Below, one piece after another: positions 1 through 6,856 of a stretch of 7,721 nt of DNA (the first letter of the stretch is position 1; each line of letters opens with the position of its first letter). The translations under genes and the position numbers were made by a program. The notes under the pieces are model-generated. The model was not told the origin of the DNA, searched no databases, and saw nothing but the letters and a program-made list of their open reading frames with translations. Where the stretch lies: assembly GCA_007131845.1 (NCBI GenBank), contig SLPT01000312.1:1-7721 (forward strand), in the 5' to 3' direction. The stretch comes from Desulfobacteraceae bacterium. GTDB taxonomy: Bacteria; Desulfobacterota; Desulfobacteria; Desulfobacterales; Desulfosalsimonadaceae.

Positions 1-1771
1 ACACGTCCACCCCCTGGACGAGGTGCCGCCCGATATTAATGTCATAATCCTCAATGAAGATGATCCGGTGGCGCACGTTTGCATGCTTGGCAAACTGAAC
101 CACCTGCTTGATCAATGCCTTCCCCTCCTGGTCCTTGGGATGGGCCTTGCCCGCCATGACGATCTGGATGGGGTGCTTCGACGACGTAAGCATGGCCTCG
201 AGACGCTCCCGGTCCATGAACAGCAGGTAGGCGCGCTTGTACGTTGCAAAACGCCGCGCAAAGCCGATGGTCAGCACCTCCGGGTCGAGCACCTTTTCCG
301 CCTGCTCCATAACGGCCTTGGGTGCATTTCTCCTTCCGTACTGCTTGACCATGAGCGAGCGGCAGTGACGCACCAGCCGGGAGCGGCTCATTTCGCGGGC
401 GCGCCACAGTTCCTCATCGTAGATCTGATCGATCCGGGAGGCGACATTGTCGTCCATATGAATGTTTCTGTACCATTCCGGCCCGAGGTAGCGCTCGAAA
501 AGAAGGTGGTTTTCAATGGATATCCAGGAGGCGATATGGATCCCGTTGGTCACATGGGAGATGGGAACCTCCTCCACCGGCCGCGTGGGCCATGCATGGG
601 CCCACATGCTCCTTGCCACCTCTCCGTGAAGCTGGCTGACGCCGTTGACGTATTGTGCGTACATGAGCCCCAGCAGGGCCATGGAGAACTTGCCGTAGGG
701 ATCGTAGCGGTTCCCGGTCTGCCCCATGGCGATGACGGACTCGATATCGGTTCCCAGCCGATGGGCGTAGGGATACAGATACGGCCGGACCTGATCCACG
801 GTGAACTCGTCATGTCCGGCGGCAACCGGGGTGTGGGTGGTAAAAAGCGTGCTTCGGGGCAGAATCTCCATGGCCGTATCCAGATCGATACTTTCTTTTT
901 CCATGATCTGTGCCGTACGCTCCAGCAAAGCAAACGTGCAGTGCCCCTCGTTCAGGTGAATCACGCCGGGGACATGGTTCATGGCCTCCAGCACGCGCAT
1001 GCCGCCGACACCCAGAAGAATTTCCTGGGCCAGACGGGTATCGGATTCCCCCGGGTACAGCCGGGCGGTCAACTCCCGCTTGTCCGGCGTGTTTTCCGCA
1101 ATATTGGTATCTATCAGGTACAAAGGGACGCGCCCCACCATGATGACCCACACCTGGGCCTGTATTTCACCGGATGGACCGGCCACGGAAATGCGCAGTT
1201 CATTTCCGTCGGCGTCTTTGGCCCGCATGACGGGCAGATGATAAATGTCGGTTTCGGGATATTCCTCCTGCTGCCACCCCTCGTGGTCCAGGTATTGGTG
1301 AAAGTATCCATTCCGGTAAAGCAGTCCGATTGCCACCAGGGGAATACCCACGTCGGAAGCGGCTTTCAGGTGATCCCCCGATAACACGCCCAGACCGCCG
1401 GAAACCAGGGGCAGGCTTTCATGCACGCCGAATTCCATCGAAAAATAGGCAACAGCGCCCTTCTCCCGGTAGAACGTATCCGAGTAATCTATGGGCGACT
1501 GGATCTCTTCTTCGAACTGGTTCTGCATCCGGTCCAGGTGTGCCAGAAACCCGTCGTCCCTTGACAGTTCCTCCATCCGATCCTGGCTGATCAGGGTGGA
1601 AAAGACAATGGGATTCCGCCCGGAGCGTTCCCACATCCTGGGATCAACCCGGCGAAAAAGCTCGATTGCATCCAGCCGCCACGACCACCATAGATTCCGG
1701 ATCAGTTTTTCCATGAACGCCGAGCGTTGGGGAACATTCGGGAATACCTGGTATGTTTTGATCTTGCTCAT
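1..1771 (-). CDS. glgP: Alpha-glucan (glycogen) phosphorylase, GT35 short type, C-terminus outside window
   Basis: The gene encodes a cytoplasmic, PLP-dependent glucan phosphorylase that releases glucose-1-phosphate from alpha-1,4-glucan ends. I read 590 residues from the ATG at 1771 to the window edge. The N-terminal NLWWSW (residues 26-31) and the following helical stretch fit the DUF3417-type leader of short bacterial/archaeal phosphorylases. Family motifs follow in order: YFSMEFG (109-115), SGGLGVLSGDHLKAAS (from 124), HLNEGH (272-277), TTHTPVAAGHDEF (from 311), HGEVAR (382-387), HVTNGIH (406-412), GFARRFATYKR (503-513), AGKAHPKD (about 539-546) and GRHLVQGVDV at the edge. The PLP-lysine motif (EASGT-type) should lie just beyond position 1, so the cofactor lysine cannot be checked. 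Upstream codons in this frame offer no ATG for some distance. The ribosome binding site is weak (AAAGAG, about 8 bases before the ATG). No frameshift is seen. The debranching gene lies upstream on the same strand, 374 bases away. Confidence 0.95.
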   Translation of the reverse strand, partial: MSKIKTYQVFPNVPQRSAFMEKLIRNLWWSWRLDAIELFRRVDPRMWERSGRNPIVFSTLISQDRMEELSRDDGFLAHLDRMQNQFEEEIQSPIDYSDTFYREKGAVAYFSMEFGVHESLPLVSGGLGVLSGDHLKAASDVGIPLVAIGLLYRNGYFHQYLDHEGWQQEEYPETDIYHLPVMRAKDADGNELRISVAGPSGEIQAQVWVIMVGRVPLYLIDTNIAENTPDKRELTARLYPGESDTRLAQEILLGVGGMRVLEAMNHVPGVIHLNEGHCTFALLERTAQIMEKESIDLDTAMEILPRSTLFTTHTPVAAGHDEFTVDQVRPYLYPYAHRLGTDIESVIAMGQTGNRYDPYGKFSMALLGLMYAQYVNGVSQLHGEVARSMWAHAWPTRPVEEVPISHVTNGIHIASWISIENHLLFERYLGPEWYRNIHMDDNVASRIDQIYDEELWRAREMSRSRLVRHCRSLMVKQYGRRNAPKAVMEQAEKVLDPEVLTIGFARRFATYKRAYLLFMDRERLEAMLTSSKHPIQIVMAGKAHPKDQEGKALIKQVVQFAKHANVRHRIIFIEDYDINIGRHLVQGVDV

Positions 1772-1791
1772 GATTTCATCTCTTTGGTCAT
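1768..1791 (-). CDS. Possible seven-codon leader ORF overlapping the glgP start
   Basis: A tiny ORF, MTKEMKS, starts at 1791. Its TGA overlaps the glgP ATG in an ATGA arrangement, the classic geometry for translational coupling. An AAAGAG sequence precedes its ATG, identical to the one before the glgP ATG, because both sit in a tandem 12-bp repeat. It could feed ribosomes to glgP, or it may be a chance product of the duplication. The peptide is far too short to judge by codon use. Confidence is low. Confidence 0.2.
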   Translation of the reverse strand: MTKEMKS

Positions 1792-1798
1792 CTCTTTG
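1775..1798 (-). repeat. Tandem 12-bp direct repeat in the glgP leader
   Basis: On the minus strand the sequence CAAAGAGATGAC is followed at once by CAAAGAGATGAA, differing only in the last base. Each copy holds a weak Shine-Dalgarno-like AAAGAG and an ATG. The second copy supplies the ribosome binding site of glgP; the first supplies that of the possible leader ORF. It looks like a small tandem duplication, directly visible in the sequence. Confidence 0.85.
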
Positions 1799-1818
1799 AA
1801 TTGCGGTTTATTGATCTA

Positions 1819-1848
1819 ATCATAACCTGTTTCAGAGTAAAGCGCCAA
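1819..1848 (-). promoter_or_regulatory. Candidate sigma70-type promoter for glgP (proximal)
   Basis: On the minus strand TTGGCG (1848-1843, 4 of 6 to the -35 consensus) and TATGAT (1824-1819, 5 of 6 to the -10 consensus) are separated by 18 bases. Transcription would start near 1812, giving a leader of about 40 bases that contains the tandem repeat. This is the best-placed promoter for glgP. It is a prediction from sequence only. Confidence 0.5.
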
Positions 1849-1853
1849 TGGAT

Positions 1854-1883
1854 TTTATAGCGATTCACCCGTAAAAAGGCCAA
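1854..1883 (-). promoter_or_regulatory. Candidate sigma70-type promoter for glgP (distal)
   Basis: On the minus strand TTGGCC (1883-1878) and TATAAA (1859-1854, 5 of 6 to the -10 consensus) are separated by 18 bases, the same spacing and nearly the same -35 as the proximal candidate 35 bases downstream. It could be a second start site or a chance AT-rich match. Confidence 0.35.
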
Positions 1884-2060
1884 TAGCTGCGCCTGCGCGC
1901 AACTTCCCGGGAATACGGGATGTGCTGACGAAGGAAGCGCATCGTAAACGACATTTTTCCGAAGGATTTGTTACGGCGGCGTTAAAACGATGCGCTTCCT
2001 TCGCCAGCACATCCTAATAACCTGAACTTTTTGTAAAGTCGCGGATTGTAAATTTTTACG
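1870..2060. repeat. Outer 8-bp inverted repeat enclosing the long palindrome
   Basis: CGTAAAAA at 1870-1877 is the reverse complement of TTTTTACG at 2053-2060. Together with the inner 28-bp arms this makes a nested, roughly symmetric unit of 191 bases, which could mark the ends of a small non-autonomous element. The outer arms are short and AT-rich, so chance is a real alternative. No clear target-site duplication was seen. Confidence 0.3.
1918..2014. repeat. 28-bp near-perfect inverted repeat (REP/MITE-like palindrome)
   Basis: The left arm 1918-1945 and the right arm 1987-2014 are reverse complements over 28 bases with one mismatch (position 4 of the CTGAC/CTGGC core). The spacer is 41 bases. 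After unpaired A residues the stem can resume for four bases (1947-1950 with 1980-1983). Neither strand shows a T-run right after the outer end, so it is a poor fit to a simple intrinsic terminator. It lies between the 3' end of the debranching gene and the glgP promoters. Its size and symmetry suggest a dispersed palindromic repeat or an RNA-stabilising 3' structure. Symmetry is certain; function is inferred. Confidence 0.85.
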
Positions 2061-2145
2061 AAGCCGTCCAGGTTTGCGGTTTGCGCGACTCCGATGCCGA
2101 TTCAAAGAACCGTACAGGCAAAGACCATGGCGCGGAAAAAAACGG

Positions 2146-5100
2146 CTAGTTCAGCAGAGAAAGCACCCGCAACACCTCGCTCGCCCCCCATGCCTGGGCG
2201 TCGCAGCCCCGATGCGTATGGGGATAATCGCCGTCGGATACCTCGGGCATATGCCCCAGACAGCCCTCGGATGCCGCGATGGTGCAGCTCGAAAGCCAGG
2301 CCTTGGCATCCGAGCGCCCCTGCGCGCCGTATACCATGGCCCATGCCTCGCAAAAAGAGGGAAACACCCAGCTCCACGCAGTCCCGTTATGATAGGCCGG
2401 CTTGCGCGACCCATCCTCATCCCCCTCGTAGCGGCCCCGATAGGGCCGGAGGGGATCACCCAGCACCCGACCCTGATGACGGATTTCCAGAGGAATCTTC
2501 ACCGGCCGGTCGGCCAGGCTTCGGATGGCGCCCGGGATGATCAGCTCACTGCATGCGGACAGGATATTCGCGCAGACCATCGGGTCATCGACAAGCCCCA
2601 TGGTGATGGCGAACAACTGGTTCGGCCGCAGGGCGTCATCGGCTGCGGCATTGGCCGGCGGTGTTCCCGGGACGCAGTGCAGGCAGTCTGAGAGAAATTG
2701 ATTCTGCTGGCTGTAAAAATGCCGCATCACGGCATCTTTCACCCTTGCTGCGGTCCCGCCGGCATCCAGGCTGCCGGAAAAGCCCGGAGGCGTTTCGAGG
2801 CTTTCCAGGAAGCGAAGGGATGCATACCACAATGCCTGAATCTCGACAGGATATCCCTGCCGGGGGGTGCCGGCCGGAAAATTCGTATCCATCCAGGTGA
2901 AATGGGACGGCGAACAGACCAGCCCGGTGTCCGGATCCACCCGGATGCCGTTTTCCGTGCCCCGGATGTATCCTGAAGCAATTGAAAACAGGATCTCCCG
3001 GATGGTGCGGCTGCCGCAAGGCTCATCAAGCCATTTTCCGGATTCCTGCCGCTTGGCAAGGTCCCGGCATGCCACCATGAACCACAGCGGTGCATCCGAA
3101 GTATCCCGGTTTCCGGCGTCATCGCCGCAGATCATGTTGGGAAGCGTTCCGTCCTGCTCGAACTGCCCGAACAGCTTGATGATGTCGAGTGCTTCGGCGG
3201 TTTTGCCGGCAGCGATGAGTCCCCGGGAGAAAATGAGCGAATCCCGGCCCCAGTCCAGAAACCATGGATAGCCGGCAATAACCGACTTCAATCCCTGACG
3301 CGCCACCACGAACCGGTCCATGGCACGGACCATGGCATCGGCAAGAGGGACAGAGCGGATTGCGGGCTTTCGGCTCCAGACAGACGAATCGGGCGGCAAA
3401 AGGCAATCTTTTTCGCCGCTGCCCTCCAGCGCCGCCGCATCCAGGCTCAGACTGCCCCCGCCGTGGAGTTCTCCGTGAAACCACCCCGGGCTGAACAGAT
3501 CCGAATGCGAATCCATCCCCCGCGTTTCCTCCAGGGGGCGATGTACCATGTAGCTCCATTCCGGCTCTTTAACGAATCCGCCGCCTGCCATCTCCACCGC
3601 CAGTTCCCGGGAAGGGTGCGGTCGGAATACAAACCCGTCCGTTTTCGGAAAAACCGCCCGCGGAAATGCGGTTTCCGGCCCGGCAAAGGCCTTGGTGAGA
3701 TCATGGAAACTCCGGTCCTCGATATCGGGGCGCAGAATAAGCCGGACCGGCAGGTCGTCGCCAGGCTGATCGTCACCCGATTTCCGGTGCCGGTAAAAAT
3801 GAATACGCACCCGGTTTTGTCCGGGAACCATCTCCACCACAATGTCCAGATCCACGTGAAGGCCAAGGCCGGCAGGAATCCTGTAGGCCCATTTCATCAG
3901 GCCGTTTTCCTGCTGCACGACGTAGCGGATGCAGTCCGTGGCAATGGGGCGGGAATAGTCCTGGAAAACGATCCAACCGCGGCACCGGGTGAACATGATC
4001 CACCGGTTGTCCGGCACCTCCGGGTTCATGTTGGCGGCAAGGAGTGCGTCGTACTTGGACGCCAGATGCCCCCACCAGGAAGATGCGCGGCAAACGCCGC
4101 CGATTCCGTTGGCATCGAGCATGGTGAACGGGGCGGCCATCACGTCCTGGCGACTCACTGCAACAGGAACCGTATCGTCCCCGGGTTTTTTAAGATAAAG
4201 CAGGTGCGCTGTCTCATGCCCATACCCCTTTTCTTTTTCCCCGCTCTTCCGATAGAGCGTCAGCTTCAGTAAAAGATATCGATGCTCGTCCGGCGGGATC
4301 ATCGGCATGAACAAACCGAAAAACGTGCCGTCATCCCCTTCGATCCCTTTTTCCAGGGCAATCACCCGGTCTTCTTCCCCCACCATGCGCGCCTCGAAGT
4401 AACAGGGTGCTGAAACCATCAGGAAATGCCCGGGCGGGACCATGACCTGCCGGTTCAGATCCCGGGGATGCCGCCACAGAGTGACCCCGGCCGCCGCTCC
4501 GTTTGCGTTTTTGCCGATGCAATATCCGGCAGGATCCCGCCGGAGGCTTGCGGCCTTTTCATCCGGGTCGAAATCGCCCATATGGGTCGTTCCGTAAAAA
4601 TGGCGATAGATGTCAAGCACCTTGCTTCTGAGCCGCTGCACGGTGATGCGTTCCGGCTCCTGCAGCCGGGCTGCTGCCGCCGCTTTGATCCGCTTCATGT
4701 CATTTTCATCCGCGCTCAGGCAGAGCACCCGGCCCGGTTCCATCTCCAGGACGCACCGGTCTCCGCTGCGCCGGATGGTTTTTTCCTGCAAGGACACCAA
4801 ATCATAAACCGTATCGCCCTTGCCAGCGGGAAACAACCCACCGTCCCAGCATGCGGATACAGGATTGCTGCAATCGAGATTGACCAGCACCAGCACGGGC
4901 TGCCCCTGGCCGGGAGGCGTCCGCAGCAGGGCAAGAAAAGGCCCCTGTCCTTTTTCGACAAACTGAAGGGTGACCCGGTCGAAAAAGGCCGGATGGGTTT
5001 TCAGGATGGTATTGAGTCTCCGGATATGCTCCACCTGGTTGTTTTCCTGGCCCCAGTTCAATGGATTCGCATCGTGCACATCGATCTTTTCGGTAGCAAA

Positions 5101-6453
5101 CCACTCCACGCCGTTTGCAAAGGCGAATCCGCCGTTAAACGAAAAAAGGGCGCACAGGGCCGTACGCATCCGGGCGTACGTTGTCGACACGGCCGCCAGG
5201 CGTGAGTTGTCATGGGTTTCGGCGAAATTAACCATCGGCCCGTCGGAACCGGCGATGTCGATGGCCTCGGGCAGGTAGTGATGGATCTGGCCCCGATCGT
5301 AATTCTGGAAAAGCTCCGAATAGGCCCAGTTCAGGTTGGACCTGTTCAGAAGATCCCGCGTCACGGAAATCTTGCCTCCCAGCCCTTCCAGGAAAAACAC
5401 GGTGTCCGGGTACTGTTCCCGCACCCGGGCGACGATATAGCGCCAGGCAGACGCCGGAATCATGTACCCGGCATCGCAGCGGAAGCCATCGACGCCCCGG
5501 CGGCACCAGGTCAGAAACACCATGGCCATGAACCGCCACAACCCCTCTTTGGAATAGTCGAGCTTCGCAAGGTCCTCCCACAGAACGCCCCACGCCCCCG
5601 GCACCTCGATTTTCCCTTCCTCGTCGCGCTTGAGCCACCGGGGATACATCTCGTGCAGTCTTGCGGCCCAGCCGGTGTGGTTGATGGCGATATCGAGGAT
5701 AACACGCGCATGCCGGGAGTGAATGGCGTCCACCAGCTCGATGAACTGCTCCATGGGCGTGGCCTTCTGATCGAACTCCGCCAGCGCGGGATCGACAAGC
5801 CGAAAGCTCTGGGACGCGTAGGGACTGCCGAAGCGGCCCATCCGGCCGTAGGTGGTGGGCGTCGGGTTGATGGGCAAAAGCTGGATATAACGGCAGCCGA
5901 GCTCGTCGACGACGAAGTCGAGCTCCTGTTTGAAATCCCGGAATGTTCCCGAAGGGGGAATCAGGGTGTAGCCTTCCCGGTCGAAGCGATTGAAATCGAC
6001 ATCCACCGGCGGTTTCCGCCGCTGCTTCTTGTTGGGGCCGAATTGACGGATAAAAGCGTTGTAGACCGTGTTGGCGCATACCGATTCGGCCGGCTCCACG
6101 TTGAGATGGCAGTTGTCGCCTTCCGGCCAGAGGGGCTGCCCGCCTTCCGGCAGAAAATAGCACTTGGCTTCGAAGTGCCCCACTTCGCAGAGCGGCAGGC
6201 GCAGAACAAAGCCGCCGCTGTCTTCGGCCATGGGAATATCGTGCCAGTCGTGATGCATGGGGGACTCGTTTTCGTCCACCATGGAGATGATTTCACCGCG
6301 CCGTACATGTGCATGGCCGATGTTTGTGCGCAGCCACCCGCTGCCCGGCCCCTCGTTTTCCACGAACAGCCGGAACTCCACCGTATCCCCGCGAAACAGC
6401 AGCATCCGCCGTCCCGGCTCCGGGTACTGGCTTGCATTTTCAGAAACGGGCAT
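2146..6453 (-). CDS. Bifunctional glycogen-debranching fusion: GH13 barrel plus GDE (GH133-like) amylo-1,6-glucosidase
   Basis: This 1435-residue protein has no signal peptide and should be cytoplasmic. Residues 1-125 look like a beta-rich N-domain. The GH13 barrel (about 128-580) has DIAINH (254-259), GFRCD (323-327), FLEG (354-357) and AETHDN (411-416), giving the triad D327, E356, D415. A helical and beta-rich middle (about 580-770) is unassigned. A GDE_N-like part follows (about 778-1010; NGIGG, then SKYDALLAANMNP), then the GDE_C alpha/alpha-barrel (about 1030-1435) with WGRDSL (1068-1073), TWMDTNFP (1186-1193), LRPNQL (1275-1280), HNGTAWSW (1355-1362), HMPE (1401-1404) and CDAQAW (1417-1422). 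By comparison with AGL-type enzymes, D1071 and E1404 are the likely alpha-1,6-glucosidase acids. The first half probably moves maltooligosaccharide stubs and the second removes the single branch glucose. AGAGGA lies six bases before the ATG and supports this start. It complements the downstream phosphorylase. Confidence 0.9.
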   Translation of the reverse strand: MPVSENASQYPEPGRRMLLFRGDTVEFRLFVENEGPGSGWLRTNIGHAHVRRGEIISMVDENESPMHHDWHDIPMAEDSGGFVLRLPLCEVGHFEAKCYFLPEGGQPLWPEGDNCHLNVEPAESVCANTVYNAFIRQFGPNKKQRRKPPVDVDFNRFDREGYTLIPPSGTFRDFKQELDFVVDELGCRYIQLLPINPTPTTYGRMGRFGSPYASQSFRLVDPALAEFDQKATPMEQFIELVDAIHSRHARVILDIAINHTGWAARLHEMYPRWLKRDEEGKIEVPGAWGVLWEDLAKLDYSKEGLWRFMAMVFLTWCRRGVDGFRCDAGYMIPASAWRYIVARVREQYPDTVFFLEGLGGKISVTRDLLNRSNLNWAYSELFQNYDRGQIHHYLPEAIDIAGSDGPMVNFAETHDNSRLAAVSTTYARMRTALCALFSFNGGFAFANGVEWFATEKIDVHDANPLNWGQENNQVEHIRRLNTILKTHPAFFDRVTLQFVEKGQGPFLALLRTPPGQGQPVLVLVNLDCSNPVSACWDGGLFPAGKGDTVYDLVSLQEKTIRRSGDRCVLEMEPGRVLCLSADENDMKRIKAAAAARLQEPERITVQRLRSKVLDIYRHFYGTTHMGDFDPDEKAASLRRDPAGYCIGKNANGAAAGVTLWRHPRDLNRQVMVPPGHFLMVSAPCYFEARMVGEEDRVIALEKGIEGDDGTFFGLFMPMIPPDEHRYLLLKLTLYRKSGEKEKGYGHETAHLLYLKKPGDDTVPVAVSRQDVMAAPFTMLDANGIGGVCRASSWWGHLASKYDALLAANMNPEVPDNRWIMFTRCRGWIVFQDYSRPIATDCIRYVVQQENGLMKWAYRIPAGLGLHVDLDIVVEMVPGQNRVRIHFYRHRKSGDDQPGDDLPVRLILRPDIEDRSFHDLTKAFAGPETAFPRAVFPKTDGFVFRPHPSRELAVEMAGGGFVKEPEWSYMVHRPLEETRGMDSHSDLFSPGWFHGELHGGGSLSLDAAALEGSGEKDCLLPPDSSVWSRKPAIRSVPLADAMVRAMDRFVVARQGLKSVIAGYPWFLDWGRDSLIFSRGLIAAGKTAEALDIIKLFGQFEQDGTLPNMICGDDAGNRDTSDAPLWFMVACRDLAKRQESGKWLDEPCGSRTIREILFSIASGYIRGTENGIRVDPDTGLVCSPSHFTWMDTNFPAGTPRQGYPVEIQALWYASLRFLESLETPPGFSGSLDAGGTAARVKDAVMRHFYSQQNQFLSDCLHCVPGTPPANAAADDALRPNQLFAITMGLVDDPMVCANILSACSELIIPGAIRSLADRPVKIPLEIRHQGRVLGDPLRPYRGRYEGDEDGSRKPAYHNGTAWSWVFPSFCEAWAMVYGAQGRSDAKAWLSSCTIAASEGCLGHMPEVSDGDYPHTHRGCDAQAWGASEVLRVLSLLN

Positions 6454-6459
6454 TGATTT

Positions 6460-6465
6460 TCCTCT
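6460..6465 (-). promoter_or_regulatory. Ribosome binding site of the debranching gene
   Basis: AGAGGA on the minus strand lies six bases before the ATG at 6453. It is the only good Shine-Dalgarno match near the N-terminus and fixes the start choice. Confidence 0.75.
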
Positions 6466-6505
6466 TACTCTTTTTAAGGAGAACTAATTCATCATTTTGA
6501 TATCC

Positions 6506-6525
6506 ATTCCCAAGCACCCGGGAAT
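6506..6525 (-). other. Stem-loop in the predicted leader of the debranching mRNA
   Basis: ATTCCC (6506-6511) and GGGAAT (6520-6525) form a 6-bp stem with an 8-base loop. It sits between the candidate start site near 6536 and the ribosome binding site. No known riboswitch is recognised; the stem is too short to claim regulation. Confidence 0.35.
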
Positions 6526-6542
6526 CTCCGGAAGGGGCTGCA

Positions 6543-6571
6543 TTTTTACCAGCGCCTGTATTGTTTTGCAA
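6543..6571 (-). promoter_or_regulatory. Candidate sigma70-type promoter for the debranching gene
   Basis: On the minus strand TTGCAA (6571-6566) and TAAAAA (6548-6543) are separated by exactly 17 bases; each matches the consensus at four of six positions. Transcription would begin near 6536, giving a leader of roughly 80 bases. It is a prediction from sequence only; read-through from the exporter gene is the alternative. Confidence 0.4.
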
Positions 6572-6784
6572 GATGATATTTGACGGAATTCGGCCATTAT
6601 CGAAATCAATATTTTTTATTCAGCTATTCCGGTCCAAACCGACTTCGCGGGACCGACGGTCCTGTTTGTGCTCCCGAACGATGGCGCGGTTTCAGTCCCG
6701 ACTGCGATTTCAATAATAACCTTACAAAGCGGATTTATCGGGTAAACAGGATATGCAATCTTTGCATGGGCGGGCAAAAGCATT

Positions 6785-6801
6785 CACCGGGCCTGCCGGT
6801 G
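6785..6801. other. GC-rich stem-loop
   Basis: CACCGG (6785-6790) and CCGGTG (6796-6801) form a perfect 6-bp GC-rich stem with a 5-base loop. On the minus strand it is followed by AATGCTTTTG, a poor T-tract, so it is at best a weak terminator of transcripts leaving the exporter gene. Confidence 0.4.
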
Positions 6802-6817
6802 GGACTATCAAATGGCC

Positions 6818-6856
6818 CATTCCGCAGGGCGGCTCTCCACCCCTCCCTGCGGAATG
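6818..6856. repeat. Perfect 12-bp inverted repeat downstream of the exporter gene
   Basis: CATTCCGCAGGG (6818-6829) and CCCTGCGGAATG (6845-6856) are perfect reverse complements with a 15-base spacer, and two further inner pairs are possible (6831-6832 with 6842-6843). It lies about 100 bases past the exporter stop codon on the minus strand. No T-run follows on either strand, so it is more like a REP-type palindrome or an mRNA 3'-end protecting structure than a classical intrinsic terminator. Confidence 0.8.

Larger units (their letters stand above)
1772..2145. other. Intergenic space between the debranching gene and glgP
   Basis: These 374 bases hold no supported protein gene apart from the possible seven-codon leader. 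From the debrancher stop towards glgP they contain a T7 run on the minus strand (2142-2136), two small AT-rich stem-loops (2048-2059 and 2026-2039, the latter ACTTT-TTGT-AAAGT), the long palindrome, an isolated TTCCCGGGAA palindrome (1904-1913), the two candidate promoters and the tandem repeat. A separate promoter region suggests glgP can be transcribed independently of the debrancher. Confidence 0.7.

Noticed and set aside
23..1384. A 453-codon open frame on the plus strand opposite glgP
   Set aside because: It lies in exact codon register with the true gene; it stays open because that gene rarely uses TTA, CTA or TCA. Its protein has no family features, while the minus strand reads as a clear phosphorylase.
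1912..2019. AATA flanking both sides of the long palindrome as a target-site duplication
   Set aside because: Only four bases, AT-rich and not at equal distance from the arms; too weak to support transposition.
2136..2148. T7 run on the minus strand right after the debrancher stop, as an intrinsic terminator
   Set aside because: No stable hairpin precedes the T-run; only about three pairs can form within the last codons.
2074..2691. A 205-codon plus-strand frame running from the intergene into the debrancher 3' end
   Set aside because: Mostly antisense to the conserved GDE C-terminus, Arg/Pro-rich, with no recognisable feature.
3463..4272. A 269-codon open frame on the plus strand opposite the middle of the debrancher
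   Set aside because: No recognisable domain and full overlap with a well-supported gene; a shadow of its base composition.
5212..6456. A 414-codon open frame on the plus strand opposite the N-terminal half of the debrancher
   Set aside because: Same codon-register effect as above; the minus strand holds intact GH13 motifs throughout this span.
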